A stretch of 7,208 bases of DNA from positions 1 to 7,208 of the forward strand of contig JAOZTW010000255.1 in the NCBI GenBank assembly GCA_029938985.1, in the 5' to 3' direction. A program made the translations under genes and the position numbers. Source of the stretch: Bacteroidales bacterium (lineage in GTDB: Bacteria > Bacteroidota > Bacteroidia > Bacteroidales > JAOZQN01). This document shows, one piece after another, positions 1 through 6,426 of the stretch (within the stretch, counting starts at the first letter, position 1; every line of letters starts with the position of its first letter). The notes under the pieces are model-generated. The model ran no database searches and was not told where the DNA came from. It saw nothing but the letters and a program-made list of their open reading frames with translations.

Positions 1-135
1 TTTCTATCAATATATTTTGTACTTCTGGTGCAAAAATAAATAAGACCTCAATTGTATAGAAGAGGTTTAAATTATTTATAAAAAAACGTTGTTTAAAAGC
101 AAGGGTTTTACAACATAAGGCAAATTAAAACAACT
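1..135. other. 5' flank of the M56 peptidase gene
   Basis: No gene is visible here. A weak inverted repeat (AGACCTC at 43-49, GAGGTTT at 62-68, one G-T pair) could be the terminator of a gene lying to the left, but no clear T-run follows on the + strand. An in-frame stop at 94-96 and the lack of another ATG before 136 fix the start of the downstream gene. The sequence just before that ATG is A-rich with no Shine-Dalgarno match. Confidence 0.3.
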
Positions 136-1353
136 ATGACAAATTTTATAATATATCAAATAGAAGTAACAAGCTCTCTCCTACTCTTTTGGGCAGTATG
201 GAGATTGTTTATGCAAAAAGAGACTTTTCATATCTTGAACCGCTTTTATTTACTGTTTGCATGTTTTTCGTCAATATCAATTCCTTTATTAAGTATTGAT
301 TTACAAACGGCTGCAAGTTCCGAAATTTTTGGCGGTTTGATGAATGCTGTTGTTGTAGGAGAAAATTTTATTGAAAAAAACTCAAACAAAATATCTATAG
401 CATCAATAATATTTATTATATATATTTCAATTGTTTTTATACTGACAATAAGATTATTAGTTCGAATTTTAAATATATATATATTTTGTAGAAAAAGTAA
501 AAAAATATATCAAAATGGTTATAAAATCTTTTTAACTGAAAAAAATATATCTCCATTTTCGTTTATGAATCTAATATTTTTCAACACAGATGATTATCAG
601 AAAAATAACTATAATGAAATTTTAAAACATGAAGTTGCTCATGTTAATCAAAAGCATTCTATTGATATTATTATTGTTGAACTGTTGGCTGTTTTTCAAT
701 GGTTTAACCCAATAATATATTTTTATAAAAAAGCACTTAAATCAACCCATGAATATTTATCAGATAAAAAAGTTATTGAGCAAGGCTTTGATTCTGATGA
801 GTATAAATTGCTCTTAATAAAACAAAAAATTGGTGTACAATATGGGTTTACCAATAATTTTAATAAATCTTTAATTTTAAAACGAATAACTATGATAAAT
901 CAAACAGAATCAAGAAAAGGAGCTAAATTGAAAGTATTATTTGGCTTACCAATTTTATTTGTTGTTTTTATATTATTTTCATTTACAACAAGTAATGAAC
1001 TCGTTAATAATGGTTTAAATCTTAATCCGCAAGATACAATTTACAAAACAGCCGATGAAATGCCAGTGTATCCAGGTGGCGAGCAAGCCTTAGTGTCTTT
1101 TGTTGCAGAAAATGTGAAATATCCAGAACGAGCGATAGAAAAAAGAGAAGAAGGTAAAGTATTTGTTAGTTTTTCTGTAAATAAAAATGGTGAAGTAGGT
1201 AATGCAAAAGTTGTAAGAAGTGTTTCAGAGCTATTAGACGAAGCGTCAATTAATGTTGTTAATTTAATACCTAATTTTGACAAACCAGGCTATAAAAAAG
1301 GTAACGCTGTAAGCGTTTGGTACACATTGCCAATTTCTTTTCAATTAAAATAA
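136..1353 (+). CDS. M56 family (BlaR1-like) membrane metallopeptidase with TonB-like C-terminal domain
   Basis: The 405-residue product has hydrophobic segments near residues 11-25, 37-53, 88-110 and 266-284. Between the third and fourth lies a zinc-peptidase signature: HEVAH at 165-169 (ligands H165 and H169, catalytic E166), then the FQWFNP motif at 187-192 and HEYLSD at 205-210, where E206 is the likely third ligand. Residues 308-405 match the TonB C-terminal fold, from PVYPGG through VKYPERA and GKVFVSFSVNKNGEV to the final YTLPISFQL. By family knowledge M56 proteins are anti-repressor proteases that sense an envelope signal and often act with a BlaI/CopY repressor; here the sensor part would be the periplasmic TonB-like domain, not a penicillin-binding one. 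No blaI-like gene is in view. The family call is firm. Signal and target are unknown. Confidence 0.88.
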   Translation: MTNFIIYQIEVTSSLLLFWAVWRLFMQKETFHILNRFYLLFACFSSISIPLLSIDLQTAASSEIFGGLMNAVVVGENFIEKNSNKISIASIIFIIYISIVFILTIRLLVRILNIYIFCRKSKKIYQNGYKIFLTEKNISPFSFMNLIFFNTDDYQKNNYNEILKHEVAHVNQKHSIDIIIVELLAVFQWFNPIIYFYKKALKSTHEYLSDKKVIEQGFDSDEYKLLLIKQKIGVQYGFTNNFNKSLILKRITMINQTESRKGAKLKVLFGLPILFVVFILFSFTTSNELVNNGLNLNPQDTIYKTADEMPVYPGGEQALVSFVAENVKYPERAIEKREEGKVFVSFSVNKNGEVGNAKVVRSVSELLDEASINVVNLIPNFDKPGYKKGNAVSVWYTLPISFQLK

Positions 1354-1360
1354 TTTTTTT

Positions 1361-1417
1361 GATTTTTCTATGTCCTTTTTTTAATTACTTTTGATAAAAA
1401 AAGGACAATAGAAAATC
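1361..1417. terminator. Long AT-rich hairpin after the M56 gene
   Basis: Arms of 22 nt at 1361-1382 and 1396-1417 pair along nearly their whole length around a 13-nt loop, each arm carrying one unpaired base. The GTCC/GGAC core and the T7/A7 runs make the inner stem. It begins 7 bases after the M56 stop codon, so a role in ending or protecting that transcript is likely. No T-run follows the stem on the + strand, so it is not a textbook intrinsic terminator. Confidence 0.5.
1386..1393 (+). promoter_or_regulatory. Candidate Bacteroidota -7 box for queG-gldB
   Basis: TACTTTTG matches the Bacteroidota -7 consensus TAnnTTTG exactly and would start transcription near 1400, about 45 bases before the queG ATG. 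No TTG is found at the expected -33 spacing. The box lies almost entirely in the loop of the hairpin at 1361-1417. In AT-rich DNA a chance match is quite possible. Confidence 0.3.
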
Positions 1418-1444
1418 ATAAGTGAAAAAAGAAAAAAATTGCAA

Positions 1445-2362
1445 ATGAACAAAGAAAAAATATCTGAATTAATAAAACAAAAAGCTATTGAATTGGGTTT
1501 TTCTGCATGTGGCATTTCAAAATCTGATTTTTTGAAAGATGAAAAAAATCGTTTAAAAAATTGGTTACTAGAAAAAAATCATGCAGAAATGCAATACATG
1601 GAAAACTATTTTGATAAAAGACTTGACACAAGGCTGTTGGTAGAAAACAGCAAGTCTGTAATATCTGTTATTATGAATTATTTTCCAGAAAAAAAGCAAG
1701 AAAATGATTTTGATTATAAAATTTCAAAATTTGCTTATGGCAAAGACTATCATTTTGTTATTAAACAAAAACTGCAACAACTTTTTGATTATATAAATAC
1801 AGAGATTAAAGTTACTAATGGACGATTTTTTGTTGACTCTGCTCCAATTTTAGAACGAGTATGGGCAAAAAAATCGGGTTTGGGTTGGATAGGTAAAAAT
1901 TCACTTTTAATAACAAAAAAAGGATCGTTTTTTTTCGTGGGAGAATTAATTTGCGACATAGAAATGCAATACGACTCGGAAATAAATAATTATTGTGGTA
2001 GCTGTACAAAATGTATAGACGCTTGTCCAACCAAAGCTATAACAGAGCCTTATGTTATAGATTCAAAAAAATGTATTTCATATTTAACTATTGAAAAAAA
2101 ATCTGATTTTGAGAAAGAAACCGATTTACACAATTGGATTTTTGGTTGCGATGTTTGTCAAGACGTGTGTCCTTGGAATAATAAAAGTGAAGTAAACAAT
2201 GAAATATTATTTAGCCCCCACCCCAACCTATTGATTAATAAAGAAAAAGACTGGGAGACAATAAAAAAAAGTGATTTTAACACAATTTTTAAAAAATCTT
2301 GCGTTAAAAGAACAAAGTACAAAGGTCTTGTAAGAAATATTAATCAAATAAAACAAAATTAA
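1445..2362 (+). CDS. queG: Epoxyqueuosine reductase QueG
   Basis: QueG reduces epoxyqueuosine to queuosine at position 34 of tRNAs with GUN anticodons, using cobalamin and two 4Fe-4S clusters in the cytoplasm. The 305-residue product shows the family's hallmarks: DSAPILERVWAKKSGLGWIG from residue 131, whose first residue D131 is the expected catalytic aspartate; a ferredoxin motif CGSCTKCIDACP at 184-195; C210; and CDVCQDVCP at 235-243. The reading frame also offers a TTG at 1439, but the ATG at 1445 gives the natural MNKEKISELI start and is preferred. The product is on the short side, lacking the C-terminal HEAT-like extension of longer QueG proteins, as is usual for compact forms. The gldB-like gene starts 3 bases after the stop, so the two are probably co-transcribed. 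Confidence 0.95.
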   Translation: MNKEKISELIKQKAIELGFSACGISKSDFLKDEKNRLKNWLLEKNHAEMQYMENYFDKRLDTRLLVENSKSVISVIMNYFPEKKQENDFDYKISKFAYGKDYHFVIKQKLQQLFDYINTEIKVTNGRFFVDSAPILERVWAKKSGLGWIGKNSLLITKKGSFFFVGELICDIEMQYDSEINNYCGSCTKCIDACPTKAITEPYVIDSKKCISYLTIEKKSDFEKETDLHNWIFGCDVCQDVCPWNNKSEVNNEILFSPHPNLLINKEKDWETIKKSDFNTIFKKSCVKRTKYKGLVRNINQIKQN

Positions 2363-2365
2363 ATT

Positions 2366-3376
2366 ATGAATAGAAAAAATAGTATTGTCTTTTTTATATT
2401 AATTTCCTTATTTTCAATATCATGTAATAATAATAATTTTAAAATAAATGTATCAAATATTGATTTAGACATTGAATTTTCTCGTTTTGATAAAGATTTT
2501 CAGTCTATTAATTCAGAGAATATTTATGATAAAATTCCACTCTTGGTAGAACAATATGGTGATTTTTATAATCTTTATAATTTTGAAATAATTGGTGTTG
2601 GTTCTCCCGACAATATTGAATATAAAGATAATGTTATTAATTTTTTAAATTATTGTATTTCCAAAAATATTAACGACTCTGTTAGTGAAATTTTTGAAAA
2701 TGATGCAGAATTAAAAACCCAATTAACGGACGCATTTAAACATTATAAATATTATTTTCCTAACAAAGAAATTCCAAAAATATATACTTGTATTTCTGGT
2801 TTTAATCAATCGCTGTTTACCAACGAGGGTTACATTGGTATTAGTTTGGATAAATACTTGGGAAAAGATTACAAATTATATAAACAGCTTGGTTTGGAGC
2901 AGTATATGCAATTTAAAATGCACAAAAATATGATACCTGTTGATTGTATGCGAGCTTGGAGTATGGCAGAATTTCCACCAAACGATTCTATTAATTCGTT
3001 GATTACCACAATGATTTATGAAGGGAGAGTTCAATATTTTTTAAATTCTACTCTTCCCCAAATTAATGATACAATAAAATGGGGATATACCTATCAGCAA
3101 TTTAGGTGGGTTAACAAACATGAAGAAAAGGTATGGGATTATTTGATTAGCGAGAAATTACTTTTTAATGATAAATTGATAGAAATAAAAACTTTTACTG
3201 GTGAAGCCAGTTTTACAACTCCTTTCCACAGAGTTTCGGCACCAAGAGCAGGAACATGGGTTGGCTATCAAATTGTGAAGTCTTTTATGGACACACATAA
3301 AGACGTTAGTCTTGAGGAGCTTATGAATATAACAGATTATATGAAAATATTTAACGAATCAAGATATAATCCATAA
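2366..3376 (+). CDS. gldB: GldB-family gliding motility lipoprotein
   Basis: The 336-residue product starts with a lipoprotein signal peptide ending in FSISC, so C20 is the predicted lipidated residue. The mature part fits the GldB family: FSRFD at 38-42 near the start, YGDFYNLY at 64-71, ISLDKYLG at 159-166, MIYEGRVQYF at 216-225, GYTYQQ at 240-245, and a C-terminal block from TPFHRVSAPRAGTWVGYQIV at 285-304 to ESRYNP. GldB is required for gliding in Flavobacterium johnsoniae, but homologues occur in non-gliding Bacteroidota, where the role is unclear. Its biochemical activity is unknown. The ATG lies 3 bases after queG and no ribosome binding site is evident, which suggests translational coupling. 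It ends 47 bases before the convergent FKBP gene. The assignment rests on recalled family motifs and overall length. Confidence 0.8.
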   Translation: MNRKNSIVFFILISLFSISCNNNNFKINVSNIDLDIEFSRFDKDFQSINSENIYDKIPLLVEQYGDFYNLYNFEIIGVGSPDNIEYKDNVINFLNYCISKNINDSVSEIFENDAELKTQLTDAFKHYKYYFPNKEIPKIYTCISGFNQSLFTNEGYIGISLDKYLGKDYKLYKQLGLEQYMQFKMHKNMIPVDCMRAWSMAEFPPNDSINSLITTMIYEGRVQYFLNSTLPQINDTIKWGYTYQQFRWVNKHEEKVWDYLISEKLLFNDKLIEIKTFTGEASFTTPFHRVSAPRAGTWVGYQIVKSFMDTHKDVSLEELMNITDYMKIFNESRYNP

Positions 3377-3384
3377 AAAACAAC

Positions 3385-3420
3385 TTACCCACATAAAATT
3401 ATGTGGGTAAATTTCTATTT
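3385..3420. terminator. Bidirectional terminator between convergent genes
   Basis: TTACCCACAT (3385-3394) pairs perfectly with ATGTGGGTAA (3401-3410) around a 6-nt loop. On the + strand the stem is followed by a T-rich stretch ending in a run of T; on the - strand it is followed by GTTGTTTTTT. It sits between the stop codons of the gldB-like gene (+) and the last FKBP gene (-), so it can serve both. Confidence 0.85.
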
Positions 3421-3422
3421 TT

Positions 3423-4271
3423 TTATTTCACTTCTAATAATTTTACATCAAAAATTATGGTAGTGAAAGGAGGAATTGCTTTTCCTGCACCTCTTGAACC
3501 ATAAGCAATATTTGATGGTATTATTAATCTTGCCTTATCGCCTACTTGCATCATTGCTACACCTTCGTCCCAGCCAGCTATTACCATACCTGCACCAAGA
3601 TTAAATTCAAAAGGTTGCTTTCGTGTAACAGACGAATCAAACACTTCTCCATCTAAAAAATATCCAGTGTAATGTACCACAACAGTTTTTCCTGTTACGG
3701 CTTTTTCGCCAGTACCTTCTTGTGTTTTAATAAAATACAAACCACTTTCGTTAGGTTCGGTTGTGATTTTTTCGGAAGTTAAATATTCTTTTAATTTTTT
3801 ATCTTCTTGTTCTTGCAAACTACCATTTGTTTCATTAGTAAGTTTTTCATCTTCTTCGGGTGATAGTATTTTGTGCATTCTTACTCTAAATTCAATTTCA
3901 TCACCTTCTTGAATTTCGTCAGGAACAGCCCCCATGTTGTTTTCAAAAAAATTTATTGCATCTATATAAAAAATAAGACTATCACCCTCTCTCATTAATG
4001 CAAGTCCCTCGTTTATATCACCTTCATAAATTGGTGCAATAAAATTTATTTTAAGTTTATCGTTCAATACATTAGAATCAAATACAACAGAATCTTTAAT
4101 TAGGTATTGAACATCTAAAAATATAAAATCGTCAACTTTTGGTTTTCTTGCACGTCTATTTTTTTCTACAAATTTATGTTTAATATTAGATTTTGTAGTG
4201 TTTCTTGTTGTAAAACATGCAGAAAAAGTTAGCAGGAATAAAAATAATAATAGAAGTTTAATAGTTTTCAT
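3423..4271 (-). CDS. FKBP-type peptidyl-prolyl isomerase lipoprotein (divergent copy)
   Basis: The 282-residue product has a lipoprotein signal peptide ending in TFSAC (C19). Residues about 170-282 form a complete FKBP domain that catalyses cis-trans isomerisation of peptide bonds before proline. By comparison with human FKBP12, the pocket residues are present: Y201, F211-D212, F221, V230-I231, W234, Y257, I266 and F274. Residues about 46-136 resemble a worn FKBP fold (VVFDSN, EGLALMREGDSLIFYI, EGDEIEFRVRM) without the active-site aromatics. A charged linker (137-168) joins the two. The product would sit on an envelope membrane as a foldase or chaperone. It is the most diverged of the three paralogues and the last in transcription order; 60 bases with no hairpin separate it from the gene upstream, so it is probably in the same transcript. 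Confidence 0.9.
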   Translation of the reverse strand: MKTIKLLLLFLFLLTFSACFTTRNTTKSNIKHKFVEKNRRARKPKVDDFIFLDVQYLIKDSVVFDSNVLNDKLKINFIAPIYEGDINEGLALMREGDSLIFYIDAINFFENNMGAVPDEIQEGDEIEFRVRMHKILSPEEDEKLTNETNGSLQEQEDKKLKEYLTSEKITTEPNESGLYFIKTQEGTGEKAVTGKTVVVHYTGYFLDGEVFDSSVTRKQPFEFNLGAGMVIAGWDEGVAMMQVGDKARLIIPSNIAYGSRGAGKAIPPFTTIIFDVKLLEVK

Positions 4272-4331
4272 TCAAATATTTTATTTAGATTTATATTTTA
4301 GTTATCTACAGGTGTATAAAACGAATAAGCC

Positions 4332-5225
4332 TTATTTTTCAAAAACGTCAACTAATTCAACTTCAAAAACTAATGTTGAAAAAGGAGGAATTGCTCCCAT
4401 ATCTCTTTCGCCATAACCGAGTAAAGATGGAATTATTAATTTCGCTTTGCCACCTACTTTCATCATAGCTATTCCTTCGTCCCAACCTGCAATAACTCCT
4501 TGTACGCCAAGTACAAATTCAATAGGTTCGCCTCGTTTAATAGAAGAATCAAATATTTCACCGTTTAACAATGAGCCAGTATAATGTACCGAAACGGTAT
4601 TTCCAGCAACAGCTTGTTTTCCTGTACCTTCTTCAATTTCGATGTAGTACAAACCACTTTGAGTTGCTGTTTCAGTAATATTATTTGTAGCTATATATTC
4701 GTCTCGCATTTTTACTTCCTCTTCAATTAGACCTTTCAATAATTCGTCTCTTTCTTGCATCAATTCTTCTTCGGTTTTAACATCTTTCAAAGTCATTCTA
4801 AATTCCAATTTATCTCCTTCTTTCATAAATTCGGGGAGAGGCATATTTCTATTAGTAAAGAAAGTAAAAGCATCAATACGAAATACCGCACTGTCTCCTA
4901 TTTTTAAAAGAGCAAACGCTTCTTCCACACTACCATCATAAGTTGATTCCATGTGAGGAATTCTTAAATCTTCTGGAATATTTTTTGAAGAAAACAACAA
5001 AGAATCTTTTCCGATATCATTTGTCCAATAATTGTCTAAATCAACTATTAGATAATCTCCTATGTTTGGAGCAACTGCATCTTTTTCTGTTTTCACTATT
5101 TTATATTCAATACCACTCTCTGTGGTTTGAAATTTGTTATTAGATTTTGTAAAATGTTTAGTCATAAAACATGAAGAAAACACAAACACTAACAAAAATA
5201 ATACTATTAATTTAATTGTCTTCAT
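4332..5225 (-). CDS. FKBP-type peptidyl-prolyl isomerase lipoprotein (mosaic middle copy)
   Basis: The ATG at 5225 gives a clean lipoprotein signal (MKTIKLIVLF, VFSSC, C19) and a 297-residue product. A TTG at 5261 would add 12 residues ahead of the signal and is rejected. Residues about 36-150 are a degenerate FKBP-like domain, 151-183 a charged helical linker (TEEELMQERDELL), and 184-297 an active-looking FKBP domain with Y215, F225-D226, V244-I245, W248, Y271, I279 and F287; the position equal to FKBP12 F46 is I235. The mature part closely matches the 5501-6379 product, while the first 30 residues match the 3423-4271 product instead. Likely role: proline isomerase and chaperone for envelope or surface proteins. 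A candidate -7 box lies at 5300-5307, inside the short inverted-repeat element upstream. Confidence 0.9.
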   Translation of the reverse strand: MKTIKLIVLFLLVFVFSSCFMTKHFTKSNNKFQTTESGIEYKIVKTEKDAVAPNIGDYLIVDLDNYWTNDIGKDSLLFSSKNIPEDLRIPHMESTYDGSVEEAFALLKIGDSAVFRIDAFTFFTNRNMPLPEFMKEGDKLEFRMTLKDVKTEEELMQERDELLKGLIEEEVKMRDEYIATNNITETATQSGLYYIEIEEGTGKQAVAGNTVSVHYTGSLLNGEIFDSSIKRGEPIEFVLGVQGVIAGWDEGIAMMKVGGKAKLIIPSLLGYGERDMGAIPPFSTLVFEVELVDVFEK

Positions 5226-5240
5226 TTTATAATAATTTAC

Positions 5241-5362
5241 TGCGTTTTTCACGAGTATCAATTTTTTCGTTACTTTTGAAATATTAAAATGCTCATTTAC
5301 AAAGGTAAACTTTAATTCTAATATTTAAAAAAAGCCTTGAACTTGACACTCGTGAAAACGCC
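5241..5362. mobile_element. 122-bp MITE-like element with 8-bp target duplication
   Basis: Inverted arms lie at 5242-5263 and 5341-5361. They share gcgtttt, cacgagt and tcaa, with one extra T and two mismatches. Just outside, the octamer TAATTTAC occurs on both sides, at 5233-5240 and 5363-5370, each one base from its arm. Terminal inverted repeats plus an 8-bp direct repeat are the signature of a transposed non-autonomous element. No open reading frame fits inside. An 8-bp duplication and GGC-like ends (seen at the right end, read inward) are compatible with an IS1595-type transposase, but that assignment is a guess. Confidence 0.6.
5300..5307 (-). promoter_or_regulatory. Candidate -7 box for the middle FKBP gene
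   Basis: Read on the - strand this is TACCTTTG, an exact match to TAnnTTTG, about 75 bases before the ATG at 5225. No TTG is present at the -33 spacing; a T-rich run stands there instead. It lies within the MITE-like element, so the insertion may have supplied a promoter. Confidence 0.35.
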
Positions 5363-5398
5363 TAATTTACAAATAAAATTACTTTTTACTATATTAAT

Positions 5399-5435
5399 TT
5401 AATTGTCAGACACCAAACAGGAGTCCGACAATTAA
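5399..5435 (-). repeat. REP-like hairpin between FKBP genes
   Basis: TTAATTGTCAGAC (5399-5411) and GTCCGACAATTAA (5423-5435) pair over 13 positions around an 11-nt loop. The single imperfect position is A-C on the + strand but G-U in the - strand RNA, so the stem is complete in the transcript of the FKBP genes. It could help stop or stabilise the mRNA of the first FKBP gene. No T-run follows. Confidence 0.5.
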
Positions 5436-5444
5436 CATATTATG

Positions 5445-5484
5445 GGATTGTTAAAAAAATAAGTTTCTGATTTTTCAACAATCC
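5445..5484 (-). terminator. Hairpin just downstream of the first FKBP gene
   Basis: GGATTGTT at 5445-5452 pairs with AACAATCC at 5477-5484, and the stem continues through an A/T stretch to a short loop at about 5461-5469. One position is a G-U pair only on the - strand. It starts 16 bases after the TAG stop of the 5501-6379 gene. The T-run lies inside the 3' arm, not after it, so termination is possible but not textbook. Confidence 0.45.
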
Positions 5485-5500
5485 AAAAATTCTACACTAT

Positions 5501-6379
5501 CTATTTCTTTTTAAAAACTTCAACTAATTCTACTTCAAAAACAAGAGTTGAAAAAGGAGGAATTACACCCATATCTCTTTCGCCATAACCTATTAAAGAA
5601 GGAATTATTAATTTCGCTTTGCCACCTACTTTCATCATAGCTACTCCTTCGTCCCAACCAGCAATAACTCCTTGTACTCCAAGGTTAAACCCAATAGGTT
5701 CTCCTCTTTGTACCGATGAGTCAAAAACGTTACCGTTTAACAATGAGCCAGTATAATGTACCGAAACAGAATCTCCTGCTACGGCTTGTTTCCCTGTACC
5801 TTCTTCAATTTCTATGAAATACAAACCACTTTGAGTTGGAGTTTCTGTAATATTATTTGTAGCTATATATTCATTTAGCATTTTTGATTCTGCTTCAATT
5901 TGAGTTTTAATAAAATCATCTCTTTCTTGCATCATTTCCTCTTCTGTTTTAACATCTTTCAATATCATTCTAAATTCAAATTTATCTCCTTCTTTCATAA
6001 ATTCTGGTGGTGTAATTTTTCTACTTGTAAAGAACGAAAAAGCATCAATACGAAATACTGCACTGTCTCCTTTTTTCAATAGAGCAAATGCTTCTTCTAC
6101 ACTACCCTCAGAAGTTGATTCCATGTGAGGAATTCTTAAATCTTCAGGAATATCTTTTGATGAAAACAACAAGGAATCATTTCCGAGACCATCTATCCAA
6201 TACTGGTCTAAATCGACTACCAGATAATCTCCTATGTTTGGAGCAACTGCATCTTTTTCTGTTTTCACAATTTTGTATTCAATACCACTCTCGGTGGTTT
6301 GAAATTTTTTAGTGCCTGAATCACAAGAGCTAAAAGCAATTATAAAAATAAAGGCAAACAATGTTAAAGCTAATTTCAT
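5501..6379 (-). CDS. FKBP-type peptidyl-prolyl isomerase lipoprotein (first copy)
   Basis: The 292-residue product has a lipoprotein signal ending in AFSSC (C19). Residues about 31-143 form a degenerate FKBP-like domain that aligns with the C-terminal one (LLFSS with VFDSS; EEAFALLKKGDSAVFRI with DEGVAMMKVGGKAKLII). Residues 144-178 are a charged helical linker. Residues 179-290 form an FKBP domain with pocket residues Y209, F219-D220, V238-I239, W242, Y265, I273 and F281; I229 replaces FKBP12 F46. Expected role: membrane-anchored prolyl isomerase and chaperone acting outside the cytoplasm. The architecture suggests, but does not prove, kinship with GldI, the FKBP lipoprotein of gliding flavobacteria. 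Much of it is nearly identical to the 4332-5225 gene at DNA level, including a 47-bp identical run (5050-5096 and 6222-6268). The repeat array begins 45 bases upstream of its ATG. Confidence 0.9.
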   Translation of the reverse strand: MKLALTLFAFIFIIAFSSCDSGTKKFQTTESGIEYKIVKTEKDAVAPNIGDYLVVDLDQYWIDGLGNDSLLFSSKDIPEDLRIPHMESTSEGSVEEAFALLKKGDSAVFRIDAFSFFTSRKITPPEFMKEGDKFEFRMILKDVKTEEEMMQERDDFIKTQIEAESKMLNEYIATNNITETPTQSGLYFIEIEEGTGKQAVAGDSVSVHYTGSLLNGNVFDSSVQRGEPIGFNLGVQGVIAGWDEGVAMMKVGGKAKLIIPSLIGYGERDMGVIPPFSTLVFEVELVEVFKKK

Positions 6380-6426
6380 TTTAAATTTAATTAATAGTTA
6401 AGGTTTAAATGTTAATATAAAAGTAA

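Noticed and set aside
31..38. -7 box (TATTTTTG on the - strand) for a divergent gene to the left
   Set aside because: The box matches TAnnTTTG, but no TTG stands at the right distance and no gene is visible to the left.
1041..1283. Small open frame on the - strand within the M56 gene, and similar frames at 1815-2030 (-), 4198-4416 (+), 4943-5143 (+), 5900-6082 (+) and 6088-6312 (+)
   Set aside because: They run antisense to clear genes and show no family signature. The two frames at 4943-5143 and 6088-6312 look alike only because the FKBP genes beneath them are duplicates.
1439..1444. TTG start for queG adding two residues
   Set aside because: The ATG at 1445 is two codons later and gives the usual N-terminus; a TTG is less likely.
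5226..5261. TTG start at 5261 for the middle FKBP gene
   Set aside because: It would put 12 residues before a clean lipoprotein signal peptide; the ATG at 5225 matches the paralogue's MKTIKL start.
6418..6425. Promoter of the first FKBP gene
   Set aside because: TACTTTTA on the - strand matches the -7 consensus at all but the last base, and the only TTG upstream is too far away; too weak to list as a feature.
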